In this document: in pieces, positions 7,526 through 14,879 of the stretch
Numbering within the stretch: position 1 is the first letter of the stretch
Layout: each line of letters opens with the position of its first letter
Source: Roseomonas mucosa
GTDB lineage: Bacteria > Pseudomonadota > Alphaproteobacteria > Acetobacterales > Acetobacteraceae
Reading direction: 5' to 3'
Length of the DNA stretch: 32,450 bases
NCBI GenBank assembly: GCA_945878375.1
Contig: CAMDWG010000028.1
Coordinates: 1 to 32,450, forward strand
Translations under genes and position numbers: made by a program
Notes under the pieces: model-generated
Told to the model about the DNA's origin: nothing
The model's input: only the letters and a program-made list of their open reading frames with translations
Database searches by the model: none

Positions 7526-8373
7526 CAGGCGGCGTCCTGCTTCGGGATGCGGAATTCATAGGTCAGCCTGGCGGGCTTGCCGGCGGCCTTCGGCACATCC
7601 CAATCCGTGACGAGGCTGGCCTTCACGCCGAAGACCGCGTCGTCGCCGAGATACGGGTCGCCATCCTTGAAGATATGCGTGATCAGGTCGCGATAGCCGG
7701 GCTTCTTGATCCAGAAATGCACATGCGCCGGACGCATTGGCCCACGGCCCATCGCGGCCAGCACCCGTCCCACCGGTCCGTCATGCGGCACCGGATAGGC
7801 GGCCGGCATGACGGTATGGAAGGCCACGATGCCGTCTGCGCCGGTCACGAAACGCCCACGCATATTGTGGGTATCGCCGAGCTGGCTGTCGTAGAAACCG
7901 TCGGGCGAGGTATGCCAGGCATCCACCTGCGCGCCTTCGAGCGGTGCGCCTTCGGCATCGCAGATCCGCACCTCTACCTCGAGCCTCTCGCCTTCGATGC
8001 CCGGGGCCATGTTCTGCCCATTCGTCATCGGGGGGGGGTTCTCCCGATGGAATGGCCCGAGCACCGTGGTTTCGCTGACGCTGGCATGCGTGCGATGCGC
8101 GATCGTGTCCACGAGCATCGAGACGCCCAGGATATCCGACAGCAGGATGGCCTCCTGCCGCTTGTCGTCGCACCAGCGGCCGATCTCGGTCAGGAAGGCA
8201 ATACCTGTTTCCCACTCCTCCGGCGTCAGTTCCACCTCGCGGACGAAATCATGCACATGGCGGATCAACGCCTCCATCACATGACGGATGCGAGGCTCGG
8301 CATCGGGGCGAATGCGTTCGAGGACTGCCTGGGTGAGATTTTCGCTTGTGTAGGTGACGTGGTCGTTCGCCAT
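7525..8373 (-). CDS. Intradiol dioxygenase, hydroxyquinol 1,2-dioxygenase type
   Basis: This non-haem Fe(III) enzyme cleaves a catechol-type ring between the two hydroxyls. The N-terminal dimerisation domain (about 1-100, with EVELTPEEW and CDDKRQEAILLSDILG) and the C-terminal beta-sandwich are complete in 282 residues. The iron ligands are Y161 (GFYDSQ), Y193 (AAYPVPHDGP), H217 and H219 (RPAHVHFWI), with the spacing of known hydroxyquinol dioxygenases. The sequence TVLGPFHRENPPP and the overall pattern fit the hydroxyquinol branch better than catechol 1,2-dioxygenases, which would give maleylacetate. A run of nine C in the coding strand (G at 8030-8038) encodes the three prolines. It lies 13 nt after the MDR gene and overlaps the YciI gene. 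Confidence 0.9.
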   Translation of the reverse strand: MANDHVTYTSENLTQAVLERIRPDAEPRIRHVMEALIRHVHDFVREVELTPEEWETGIAFLTEIGRWCDDKRQEAILLSDILGVSMLVDTIAHRTHASVSETTVLGPFHRENPPPMTNGQNMAPGIEGERLEVEVRICDAEGAPLEGAQVDAWHTSPDGFYDSQLGDTHNMRGRFVTGADGIVAFHTVMPAAYPVPHDGPVGRVLAAMGRGPMRPAHVHFWIKKPGYRDLITHIFKDGDPYLGDDAVFGVKASLVTDWDVPKAAGKPARLTYEFRIPKQDAA

Positions 8374-8386
8374 CGAGCCGGCCTCC

Positions 8387-9412
8387 TCAGCTGTCGCCCA
8401 TGGTCAGTACGATGCGCCCCCGGGTCCCGCGGGCGACATCCGCATAGGCTTCCGCCCCGCGGCTGAGGTCATAAACCGCGGCAATCGCCGGCGGGGGGTG
8501 CGTGCCGTCTTCGAAGCCTTGGCGCAGAGCCTCCATCATCGGCGCGCATTCGGCCGCGCTGCGCTTCAGGCTGTCCACGCCGATCAGGCGGCATTCGCGA
8601 CGATAGAAGGGGATGAGTTCAAGCGGAACCTGCTCGCCTGGCGTCCCCGCAATGACCAAGAGCCGTCCACGGAAGGCGAGGCTCGCCAGGGCTGCCTGGG
8701 TCAGGTCCGGCCGCCCGACGCAATCATAGATGACATTCGCGCCCTCGCCCTTGGTGAGTTCGGCCACCGCGGCGGCAAGGTCGATCGCCGTGATGTCGAT
8801 CACCTCGGCTCCGGCGTGGCGCGCCGGCGAAGCGGGTGCGGGCGCACCGCGGCAAGCCGCCAGCACGCGGGCACCGCGCGCGGCGCCGATCACGCAGGCC
8901 GCCCCGCCGACGCCGCCCGTTGCGCCGATCACGACCAGCGTTTCCCCCTGGGCGAGACCGGCATAGTCGAGGCCGATCTGCGCCGTGACATAGTTCACAC
9001 CGACCGCGGCGGCTTGCTGGAACTCCAGCTTGGCCGGCATCCGTGCCAGCGCCTCGACCGGCAGACGGAGGTATTCCGCATGGCTGCCGTCCCGCTTGAA
9101 GCCGATATCGCCGCCGGTCCCCCAGACCCGCGCGCCCAGCCATGAGGACGGCCCATCCACGACGATGCCCGCGAAGTCGCGCCCGGTCGTGCGCGGCGGA
9201 ACCGTCTGGCGCATGCGACCGGCAACGTTCTTGACGTCCGAAGGGTTGATCGAGGCGGCGCGGACGGCAACCACCGCTTCGCCTTCTGCTGCGGGGGTGA
9301 TGTCCATGATCTCGACCGAGAGCACCTCGGGGCCTCCGAAGGCGGCGAAGCGAAGGGCGCGCGCACGGGGCGGCAGTCTCGTCGCAGACGCTGTGGTCGT
9401 AGCCATCGTCAT
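8387..9412 (-). CDS. Zinc-free MDR oxidoreductase (quinone reductase-like)
   Basis: A medium-chain dehydrogenase/reductase with a GroES-like N-terminal half (FGGPEVLSVE, ASINPSDVKN, TGRDFAGIVVDG) and a Rossmann half (VVIGATGGVGGAACVIG). The catalytic and structural zinc cysteines of alcohol dehydrogenases are absent, which points to the quinone oxidoreductase branch using NADPH. It is the first gene of the catabolic operon, and could reduce an unsaturated intermediate such as maleylacetate; that is inference. I chose ATG 9412 with AGGGA about 11 nt upstream. An in-frame GTG at 9433 and an ATG at 9406 are alternatives. Confidence 0.85.
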   Translation of the reverse strand: MTMATTTASATRLPPRARALRFAAFGGPEVLSVEIMDITPAAEGEAVVAVRAASINPSDVKNVAGRMRQTVPPRTTGRDFAGIVVDGPSSWLGARVWGTGGDIGFKRDGSHAEYLRLPVEALARMPAKLEFQQAAAVGVNYVTAQIGLDYAGLAQGETLVVIGATGGVGGAACVIGAARGARVLAACRGAPAPASPARHAGAEVIDITAIDLAAAVAELTKGEGANVIYDCVGRPDLTQAALASLAFRGRLLVIAGTPGEQVPLELIPFYRRECRLIGVDSLKRSAAECAPMMEALRQGFEDGTHPPPAIAAVYDLSRGAEAYADVARGTRGRIVLTMGDS

Positions 9413-9446
9413 GGCGCCAATGTCCCTTGGCACGCTTCCCCCACGG

Positions 9447-9475
9447 ACCTAAGCGGCACGCGAAGAGCGGGTCAA
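9447..9475 (-). promoter_or_regulatory. Promoter of the dioxygenase-BKACE operon
   Basis: On the minus strand TTGACC (9475-9470) and TTAGGT (9452-9447) are exactly 17 nt apart and lie about 35 nt ahead of the MDR start. The -35 box begins 7 nt after the LacI-type palindrome, so a bound regulator would sit directly upstream of polymerase. Confidence 0.55.
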
Positions 9476-9482
9476 GCCTTTG

Positions 9483-9496
9483 TGCAACCGATTGCA
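9483..9496. promoter_or_regulatory. LacI-type operator palindrome
   Basis: TGCAACCGATTGCA is a 14-bp palindrome with one mismatch and the central CG that LacI-family proteins require; TGCAACCGGTTGCA is a classic site form. It lies in the 195-nt region between a LacI-family gene and the divergent catabolic operon, immediately upstream of the operon's -35 box. It is very likely bound by the adjacent regulator. Confidence 0.7.
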
Positions 9497-9556
9497 TTAT
9501 CGAGATAGGGCCACGGGGCTTCCGTGCTCGGCGGGTCAGCGACCAGCACTCGCTTG

Positions 9557-9565
9557 TGCTAAACT
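9557..9565 (+). promoter_or_regulatory. Possible extended -10 for the LacI-family gene
   Basis: TGCTAAACT has the TGn extension plus a good -10 hexamer (TAAACT, 9560-9565) 43 nt ahead of the LacI-family start at 9608. No clear -35 is seen, which extended -10 promoters tolerate. Confidence 0.35.
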
Positions 9566-9607
9566 GATGTCGCTCGACCCTGCCAGATGGACCATTGGCC
9601 TCCTGTC

Positions 9608-10669
9608 ATGTCATTCCGCGTCACGATCGCCGATGTTGCACGCGCTGCAGGCGTTCATCCGTCCACCGTTTCGAGGGCCCTGAACCCCGCTACCCGCGGC
9701 CTCGTGGCCCAGGCCGTTGCGACGCGGATTGGGGAGGCGGCGGAGCGCCTCGGATGGCGGCCATCCGCGATCGCTGCCGGCCTCAGGACGCGCAAGTCCC
9801 GCACGATCGGCATTCTGGTACCCGATCTGGTCAACCCCGTCTTTCCGCCGATCGTCCGGGCGGCTGAAGCCCGGCTAGCCGAGGCGGGCTATGTGGCGAT
9901 CCTGGCCAACACGGATACGGACGCGGCGCGCGAAGCGCTCCTCATCGAACGCCTGTCGGGACACCTGGTCGACGGCATCATGTTGGCTTCGGCCGCAAGC
10001 GGCAGCAGGTCGCTCGACCTTTGCGCGAGCCTCGGGATTCCTGTCGTGTTGATCAATCGCCGGCTGCCGGAGGCCTGCGTGCCGGTCGTGGTCAATGACG
10101 ACCGGCGTGGGATGGCCATGGCCGTCAACCACCTCCTGGCGCTTGGGCATCGTCGTATCGGCCATATCGCTGGACCACCTGGCGTATCGACAGCGGCGGA
10201 TCGTAAGGCCGGCTTCCTGGCCACCCTCGCTGCCGCGGGCCTCGCCAATGATCCGGTACCCGTCGTTGCGGCAGATGCCTACACCGTCGCCGCAGGCAGA
10301 CGAGCGATGGAACAGTTGCTTGCGGCGCATCGCTGCAGCGCGGTGGCTGTCGCGAACGACATGCTCTGCCTTGGTGTCTATGATGCACTGGCAACGGCTG
10401 GTCTGCGGGTCGGTGCCGATATCTCGGTGACCGGCTTCAACGATATGCCGTTCGTCGAACGCATCAGCCCGGCACTGACCACGATACGCATCCAGCACGC
10501 GGAAATGGGGCGACGGGCCGCAGAGATCCTGCTCGGGGAAATAGCATCCTCGAAGCCCACGCAGCGTGAGATCGTTTTGGAGCCCCAACTCGTGGTCCGT
10601 TCCAGCTCCGCTCCGGCCCCCGCGACGGGGCCGACCAACCCTCTTTCTACCTCGGGGGGATCTGATTGA
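9608..10669 (+). CDS. LacI-family transcriptional regulator
   Basis: A 353-residue repressor-type protein with an N-terminal HTH (VTIADVARAAGVHPSTVSRALNP), the hinge helix region (LGWRPSAIAAGLRTRKSRTIGIL) and a periplasmic-binding-protein-like sensor domain (LVPDLVNPVFPPIV, GHRRIGHIAGP, VTGFNDMPFVERISPALTTIR). ATG 9608 puts the HTH four residues from the N-terminus as usual; an ATG at 9587 is possible. It is divergent from the dioxygenase-BKACE operon and shares the region holding the TGCAACCGATTGCA site. LacI proteins mostly answer to sugars, so control of an aromatic-type operon is unusual. The effector cannot be read from the sequence. Confidence 0.93.
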   Translation: MSFRVTIADVARAAGVHPSTVSRALNPATRGLVAQAVATRIGEAAERLGWRPSAIAAGLRTRKSRTIGILVPDLVNPVFPPIVRAAEARLAEAGYVAILANTDTDAAREALLIERLSGHLVDGIMLASAASGSRSLDLCASLGIPVVLINRRLPEACVPVVVNDDRRGMAMAVNHLLALGHRRIGHIAGPPGVSTAADRKAGFLATLAAAGLANDPVPVVAADAYTVAAGRRAMEQLLAAHRCSAVAVANDMLCLGVYDALATAGLRVGADISVTGFNDMPFVERISPALTTIRIQHAEMGRRAAEILLGEIASSKPTQREIVLEPQLVVRSSSAPAPATGPTNPLSTSGGSD

Positions 10670-10686
10670 GTGGCTGGGGCAAAAAT

Positions 10687-10701
10687 ACAACCATTGGTTG
10701 T
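10687..10701. promoter_or_regulatory. Perfect 15-bp palindrome after the LacI gene
   Basis: ACAACCATTGGTTGT has perfect 7-bp arms around one central T, 18 nt after the LacI-family stop and 43 nt before the hydrolase start. It could be an operator for the hydrolase gene. Read as RNA it gives a 5-bp stem with loop CATTG followed by UUU, only a weak terminator. Confidence 0.4.
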
Positions 10702-10743
10702 TTTGTGGTGACTCTGTCGGGCAGCGACCTCCCGGATGGCGAC

Positions 10744-11856
10744 ATGCTCATGACGAAGGAGAGCCGGAAGAAAGCGCCAGGTGCCCCCCTGGGTCACTTC
10801 ATGCCAGCACGATGTCACCCAGGCCGGCGCCGATCGGTCTGGCTGACCCTGGCGATGGCCCTCCTTCTCGCCATCGGCACGGGTTGCGCCCCCGTTGTCA
10901 TGCCGGCCGGTCCCCCCTTGGCCGCACCCGGGTTGCGCGAAGACGCCCTTCTGACCAGCGATGGCGCGGTGCTTCCCCTGCGCCGCTTCATGCCGGCCGG
11001 CGAGGCGCGAGCCGTCCTGCTGGCCCTGCACGGGTTCAACGACCATGCTGGCAACTTCCTGCTGGACAGCCTTGGGCGCTTCCGCGATGCCGGCGTGGAG
11101 ATCTATGCCTACGACCAGCGGGGCTTCGGTGGCGCACCTAACCGGGGCTACTGGGCTGGCGCGCCGACCTTGGCGGATGACGCCGCTGAAGCGGCCCGCC
11201 TGTTGCGCCGACGCCATCCGGATCTGCCCCTTTTCATGCTGGGCGAGAGCATGGGGGCGGCTGTCTCGGTCCTGGCCGCAACGCAGGATGCCGCGCCGCC
11301 GGTCGATGGCTATATCCTGCTCGCACCCGCGCTCTGGTCGCGCGAAGTCATGAATCCGATGATGAGAGGCACGCTGTGGCTCGCTGCCCGCATCATGCCC
11401 ATGATGGGCTTCCAGGGCGGTGTCGGCGGCATCGTGGCGAGCGACAATACAGACGCCCTGCGTCGGATGGGCCGCGACCCGCTCGTCATCAGGACAACCC
11501 GCGTCGATGCCGCGTTTGGGCTCGTGGAACTGATGGATACGGCGGCTGCCGCGATGCCCCGCTGCTGCAGGGGCGCTGGGGGCACGGCCGTGCCGGTTCT
11601 GGCGCTTATCGGGGCGCAGGACATGATCGTTCCCGCACGCGCCAGCCGCCATGCCTTGCGACCTCTGCCCGAGGCGACCCGGCCACGCATCGCGGTCTAT
11701 CCGCAGGGCTTTCACCTGCTCCTGTCCGACCGCAACCGCGAGGAGGTCGCGCGCGACATCCTCGCCTTCATTGAAGCGCCGGCCGCGCCGCTGCCATCCG
11801 GCGCCGATTCCAATGCGCCCGCTTGGCTGGAGGAGCGTCTTACTCCAGGGTCTTGA
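10744..11856 (+). CDS. Alpha/beta hydrolase, putative lipoprotein (lysophospholipase-like)
   Basis: This belongs to the serine aminopeptidase S33/monoacylglycerol-lipase group. The nucleophile elbow is GESMG, the acid lies in GAQDMIVP and the histidine in YPQGFHLLL; LALHGFNDHAGNF and YDQRGFGGAPNRG are the oxyanion and lid-side blocks. An N-terminal hydrophobic segment (WLTLAMALLLAIGTGCAP) ends in a cysteine that could be lipidated, so the enzyme probably sits on a membrane facing the periplasm. The start is uncertain: ATG 10744 follows a weak GGATGG; ATG 10801 would give a shorter, more typical signal peptide. The product likely acts on lipid esters; the substrate is unknown. Its last 17 nt overlap the convergent tarD gene. 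Confidence 0.85.
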   Translation: MLMTKESRKKAPGAPLGHFMPARCHPGRRRSVWLTLAMALLLAIGTGCAPVVMPAGPPLAAPGLREDALLTSDGAVLPLRRFMPAGEARAVLLALHGFNDHAGNFLLDSLGRFRDAGVEIYAYDQRGFGGAPNRGYWAGAPTLADDAAEAARLLRRRHPDLPLFMLGESMGAAVSVLAATQDAAPPVDGYILLAPALWSREVMNPMMRGTLWLAARIMPMMGFQGGVGGIVASDNTDALRRMGRDPLVIRTTRVDAAFGLVELMDTAAAAMPRCCRGAGGTAVPVLALIGAQDMIVPARASRHALRPLPEATRPRIAVYPQGFHLLLSDRNREEVARDILAFIEAPAAPLPSGADSNAPAWLEERLTPGS

Positions 11857-13021
11857 GGACCGCGTACAATCCTGCCTTGGCCTCGAAGCCCACGCCCGGC
11901 ACGTCCGGCATCCGCACGCGCCCGTTCGTCACGGGCACGTCGTCGGCAAAGCCGCCGAACGGCGCGAAGACCTCCGGATAGCTCTCATTGCCGCCCAGGC
12001 CGAGGCCGACGGCGATGTTCAAGGCGAATTGGTGCCCGCCATGTGGGACGCAGCGGCGCGGGCTCCAGCCATGCTCCACCAGCATCGTCAGCGTCCGTAG
12101 ATACTCCACAAGCCCATAGGAGAGTGCGGGGTCGAACTGCAGGATATCCCGGTCTGCCCGGAGGCCGCCGTGGCGGATCAGGTTCCGCGCATCCAGCATG
12201 GAGAACAGATTTTCGCCGGTCGCGATCGGCGGCCCGTAATGCTCCGCGAGCGTCGCATGCGTCGCGAAATCGAGCGGGTCCAGCGGTTCCTCGTACCAGC
12301 GCAGCTTCAAGGGCTGCAGAGCTGCGGCGTAGGTCAGCGCCGCATGCAGGCCGAAGCGACCATTCACGTCCACGGCCAGGCGCGAGCCGTCGCCGCCGAG
12401 CAGCGCCAGTACGGCCTCGATTCGGCGCATGTCATCCGTCAGCGCGTCCTTGAGCGCGGTGCCGGGCGCGCCACCGATCTTCATCTTCACTGTCGTGTAG
12501 CCCATGCCGAGGTAGCGCTTCATCTCCTCGACCAGCGCGCCGACATCCTTGCCGGGGTAGTAGTAGCCGCCCGCCGCATAGACCCAGGCGGCGTCATCGG
12601 CCTGGCCGTTGTTGTAGCGGTCGGCGAGAAGCCGCCACAGCGGCACGCCTTCCAGCTTCGCGGCCGCATCCCACAGGGCCATGTCCAGCACGCCGACGGC
12701 CACGCTGCGCTCGCCATGCCCGCCGGGCTTCTCGTTCCGCATCATGGCCGTCCAGGCCCCCACCGGGTCGAGGCGGCCTTGGCCATCCACGATTTCCGCG
12801 TCCGACGCAGCGGTCAGCCGGGGGATGAAGCGCTCGGCCAGGAGGCCAGGCTGGGCGTAGCGGCCGTTGGAGTTGAAGCCGAACCCGGTCGCGCGCCGGC
12901 CCCCTGGCGCCTCGACGGTCACGGCCACGATCGAGGCGGTCATCTTGGAGAAATCGATATAGGCATTCGCGATGGCGCTGCTGATCGGCGCCACCCCCTG
13001 CTTCACGCTCAAGATCCGCAT
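11840..13021 (-). CDS. tarD: D(-)-tartrate dehydratase
   Basis: An enolase-superfamily (mandelate racemase group) enzyme that dehydrates D-tartrate to oxaloacetate. It closely follows the Bradyrhizobium TarD pattern: SSAIANAYIDFSKMT, FGFNSNGRY, MMRNEKPGGHGERSVAVG, YAAGGYYYPGK and PHGGHQFALNIAVGLGLGG. The base lysine is K181 in VKMKIGGAP, Mg ligands are D218, E244 and E270, and the acid/base histidine is H327; the spacing of these last four matches TarD. About eight extra residues lie between K181 and D218. ATG 13021 is the start that matches the family; open frame upstream runs into the divergent crotonase gene. Other sugar-acid dehydratase substrates cannot be excluded, but the match is strong. 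At 393 residues it is full length. Confidence 0.9.
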   Translation of the reverse strand: MRILSVKQGVAPISSAIANAYIDFSKMTASIVAVTVEAPGGRRATGFGFNSNGRYAQPGLLAERFIPRLTAASDAEIVDGQGRLDPVGAWTAMMRNEKPGGHGERSVAVGVLDMALWDAAAKLEGVPLWRLLADRYNNGQADDAAWVYAAGGYYYPGKDVGALVEEMKRYLGMGYTTVKMKIGGAPGTALKDALTDDMRRIEAVLALLGGDGSRLAVDVNGRFGLHAALTYAAALQPLKLRWYEEPLDPLDFATHATLAEHYGPPIATGENLFSMLDARNLIRHGGLRADRDILQFDPALSYGLVEYLRTLTMLVEHGWSPRRCVPHGGHQFALNIAVGLGLGGNESYPEVFAPFGGFADDVPVTNGRVRMPDVPGVGFEAKAGLYAVLKTLE

Positions 13022-13108
13022 CAGTCCATGTCCCGGTTGGTCCTTCCCCTCTTGTCGCCCCGACCAGCCTGACGGCACAAGGGGGCGAGCCAAGGGACCA
13101 GGACGACC

Positions 13109-13888
13109 ATGACCGAAGACATCCTGCATGAGACGCGCGGCAACGTGGCCTGGACCACGCTGAATCGGCCGCAGTCCCGCAATGCGCTGACCTTCGCCAT
13201 GTATGAAGGCCTGTTCGAGCAATCCAAGGCCGTGGCGGAGAATGACGCCATCCGCGCCTGGGTCATCACGGGCGCCGGCGGCAAGGCCTTCGCGGCGGGG
13301 ACCGATATCAGCCAGTTCAAGGAATTCCGGACCGGCCAGGATGCGCTGGACTACGAGACCCGCATCGACCGGGTGCTGTCAGCGATCGAGGATTGCCCGA
13401 AGCCCGTGATCGCTGCCGTGGCCGGTGCCTGCACCGGCGGTGGCCTCGGCATCGCCGGCGTCTGTGACCTCCGGCTCGGTGCTGCCAATGCACGCTTCGG
13501 CCTGCCGATCGCGCGCACGCTCGGCAATTGCCTCTCGATGGCGAATTACGCGCGCTTCGCGGCGCTGATCGGCCCGGCGAGGCTCAAGGAACTGGTCTTC
13601 ACGGCCCGCCTGATGGAGGCGGAGGAAGCGCTGAAGGTTGGCCTTGTCTCGGAGATCCTGGCGACGCCGGAAGACCTGGAGGCCCGCGCGATGGAACTGG
13701 CCACGCAGATCGCCGGTCTTGCGCCGCGCACGCTGACGGCGACCAAATTCGCGCTGAAGCGTCTGCGGCTTGCGGCTGGCGAACTGCACGGCGACGATCT
13801 TGTGACGCTCTGCTTCGGCAGCCAGGATTTCCAGGAGGGCGTGCAAGCCTTCCTCGCCAAGCGAGCGCCGAACTGGACAGGGCAATAA
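13109..13888 (+). CDS. Enoyl-CoA hydratase/isomerase family protein
   Basis: A 259-residue crotonase-fold protein. The CoA-binding and oxyanion-hole blocks are GAGGKAFAAGTDISQF (about 55-70) and AVAGACTGGGLGIAG (104-117). At the position of rat hydratase Glu144 (usually PE after FGLP) this protein has IA (134-135), while E161 in LKELVFTA fits Glu164. Loss of one of the two glutamates argues against a standard hydratase and for an isomerase, hydrolase, decarboxylase or dehalogenase-type reaction. It starts 87 nt from divergent tarD and is followed after 64 nt by the threonate-dehydrogenase-like gene, probably in one transcript. Confidence 0.88.
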   Translation: MTEDILHETRGNVAWTTLNRPQSRNALTFAMYEGLFEQSKAVAENDAIRAWVITGAGGKAFAAGTDISQFKEFRTGQDALDYETRIDRVLSAIEDCPKPVIAAVAGACTGGGLGIAGVCDLRLGAANARFGLPIARTLGNCLSMANYARFAALIGPARLKELVFTARLMEAEEALKVGLVSEILATPEDLEARAMELATQIAGLAPRTLTATKFALKRLRLAAGELHGDDLVTLCFGSQDFQEGVQAFLAKRAPNWTGQ

Positions 13889-13952
13889 GGCGCGCGGCAG
13901 GAAGGCGACGTCGATGACGGCGCGCCAGGGCTACGATCCAGGGAGGCGTGTG

Positions 13953-14855
13953 ATGCGGGTTGGCGTGATCGGGCTTGGTGCCATGGGGATGGGTGCCGCC
14001 AAATCCTGCCTGCGCAGCGGCCTCGAGACGGCGGGGTGTGACCTTCGTGCCGCCGCGCGCGCGGAGTTCGCGGCAGCAGGTGGCATGGCTTGCGCCAGTC
14101 CGGCCACCCTGCCGGACGGGCTGTCGGCCGTCGTGATCCTGGTCGTGAATGCGGCCCAGACCGAAGCAGCGCTGTTCGGCCCTGAAGGCGCGGCCCAGCG
14201 CCTCGCGCCCGGCGCTGTCATCATTTCATCGGCAACGATGTCGCCGGCGGAGGCCCGCCGCTTCGCGGTCCGCGCAGCGGAGCATGGCTTCCTGTATCTC
14301 GACGCCCCGGTTTCGGGCGGCGCGGCAAAGGCGGCGGCCGGCGAGATGACGGTGATGGCCTCTGGCACGCCGGAGGCCTTCGCGAAGGCCGAGCCGGTTC
14401 TGTCGGCCATCGCGGGCAAGGTCTGGCGCCTTGGCGATGCGCCCGGGATCGGGGCGACGGTGAAGGTGGTGCATCAGTTGCTCGCCGGCGTGCACATCGC
14501 CGTGGCGGCGGAGGCCCTGTCGCTGGGCATTCGCGCAGGCGCCGATCCCCGCCAACTCTACGAGGTGGTCACGAGCGCTGCCGGCAATTCCTGGATGTTC
14601 GAGAACCGCATGGCACGCGTGCTGAATGGCGACGATTCGCCGCGCTCGGCGGTGGATATCTTCGTAAAGGATCTGGGACTGGTCGCGGACCTAGCCCGCG
14701 GGCTCGATCATCCGGTGCCGCTTGCCAGCCAGGCCCAGCAGCTTTTCACCGCCGCGTCCGCCATGGGGCATGGCCGTGTGGATGATGGCTTCGTGATCCG
14801 CGTCTGGCAGGCGCTGACAGGCATCGAGCTACCCGGCGACCGTCCCGCGGCGTGA
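13953..14855 (+). CDS. 3-hydroxyacid dehydrogenase, L-threonate dehydrogenase-like
   Basis: A 300-residue beta-hydroxyacid dehydrogenase. The N-terminal Rossmann motif is GLGAMGMG (7-14), the substrate block is DAPVSGGAAKA, and the catalytic lysine is K171 in ATVKVVHQLLAG. The HQLLAG form, VAAEALSLG, and NRMARVLNGDDSPRSAVDIFVKDL resemble LtnD (L-threonate to 2-oxo-tetronate, NAD) more than tartronate semialdehyde reductase. ATG 13953 has GGGAGG 6 nt upstream; a longer frame from 13914 lacks this. The partner genes of the threonate pathway (OtnI, OtnK, OtnC) are not in the window, so the exact four-carbon or related hydroxyacid is open. It lies beside tarD, another four-carbon acid enzyme. Confidence 0.85.
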   Translation: MRVGVIGLGAMGMGAAKSCLRSGLETAGCDLRAAARAEFAAAGGMACASPATLPDGLSAVVILVVNAAQTEAALFGPEGAAQRLAPGAVIISSATMSPAEARRFAVRAAEHGFLYLDAPVSGGAAKAAAGEMTVMASGTPEAFAKAEPVLSAIAGKVWRLGDAPGIGATVKVVHQLLAGVHIAVAAEALSLGIRAGADPRQLYEVVTSAAGNSWMFENRMARVLNGDDSPRSAVDIFVKDLGLVADLARGLDHPVPLASQAQQLFTAASAMGHGRVDDGFVIRVWQALTGIELPGDRPAA

Positions 14856-14879
14856 GCCGCTCTCCGGCGCCGAAGCGGG

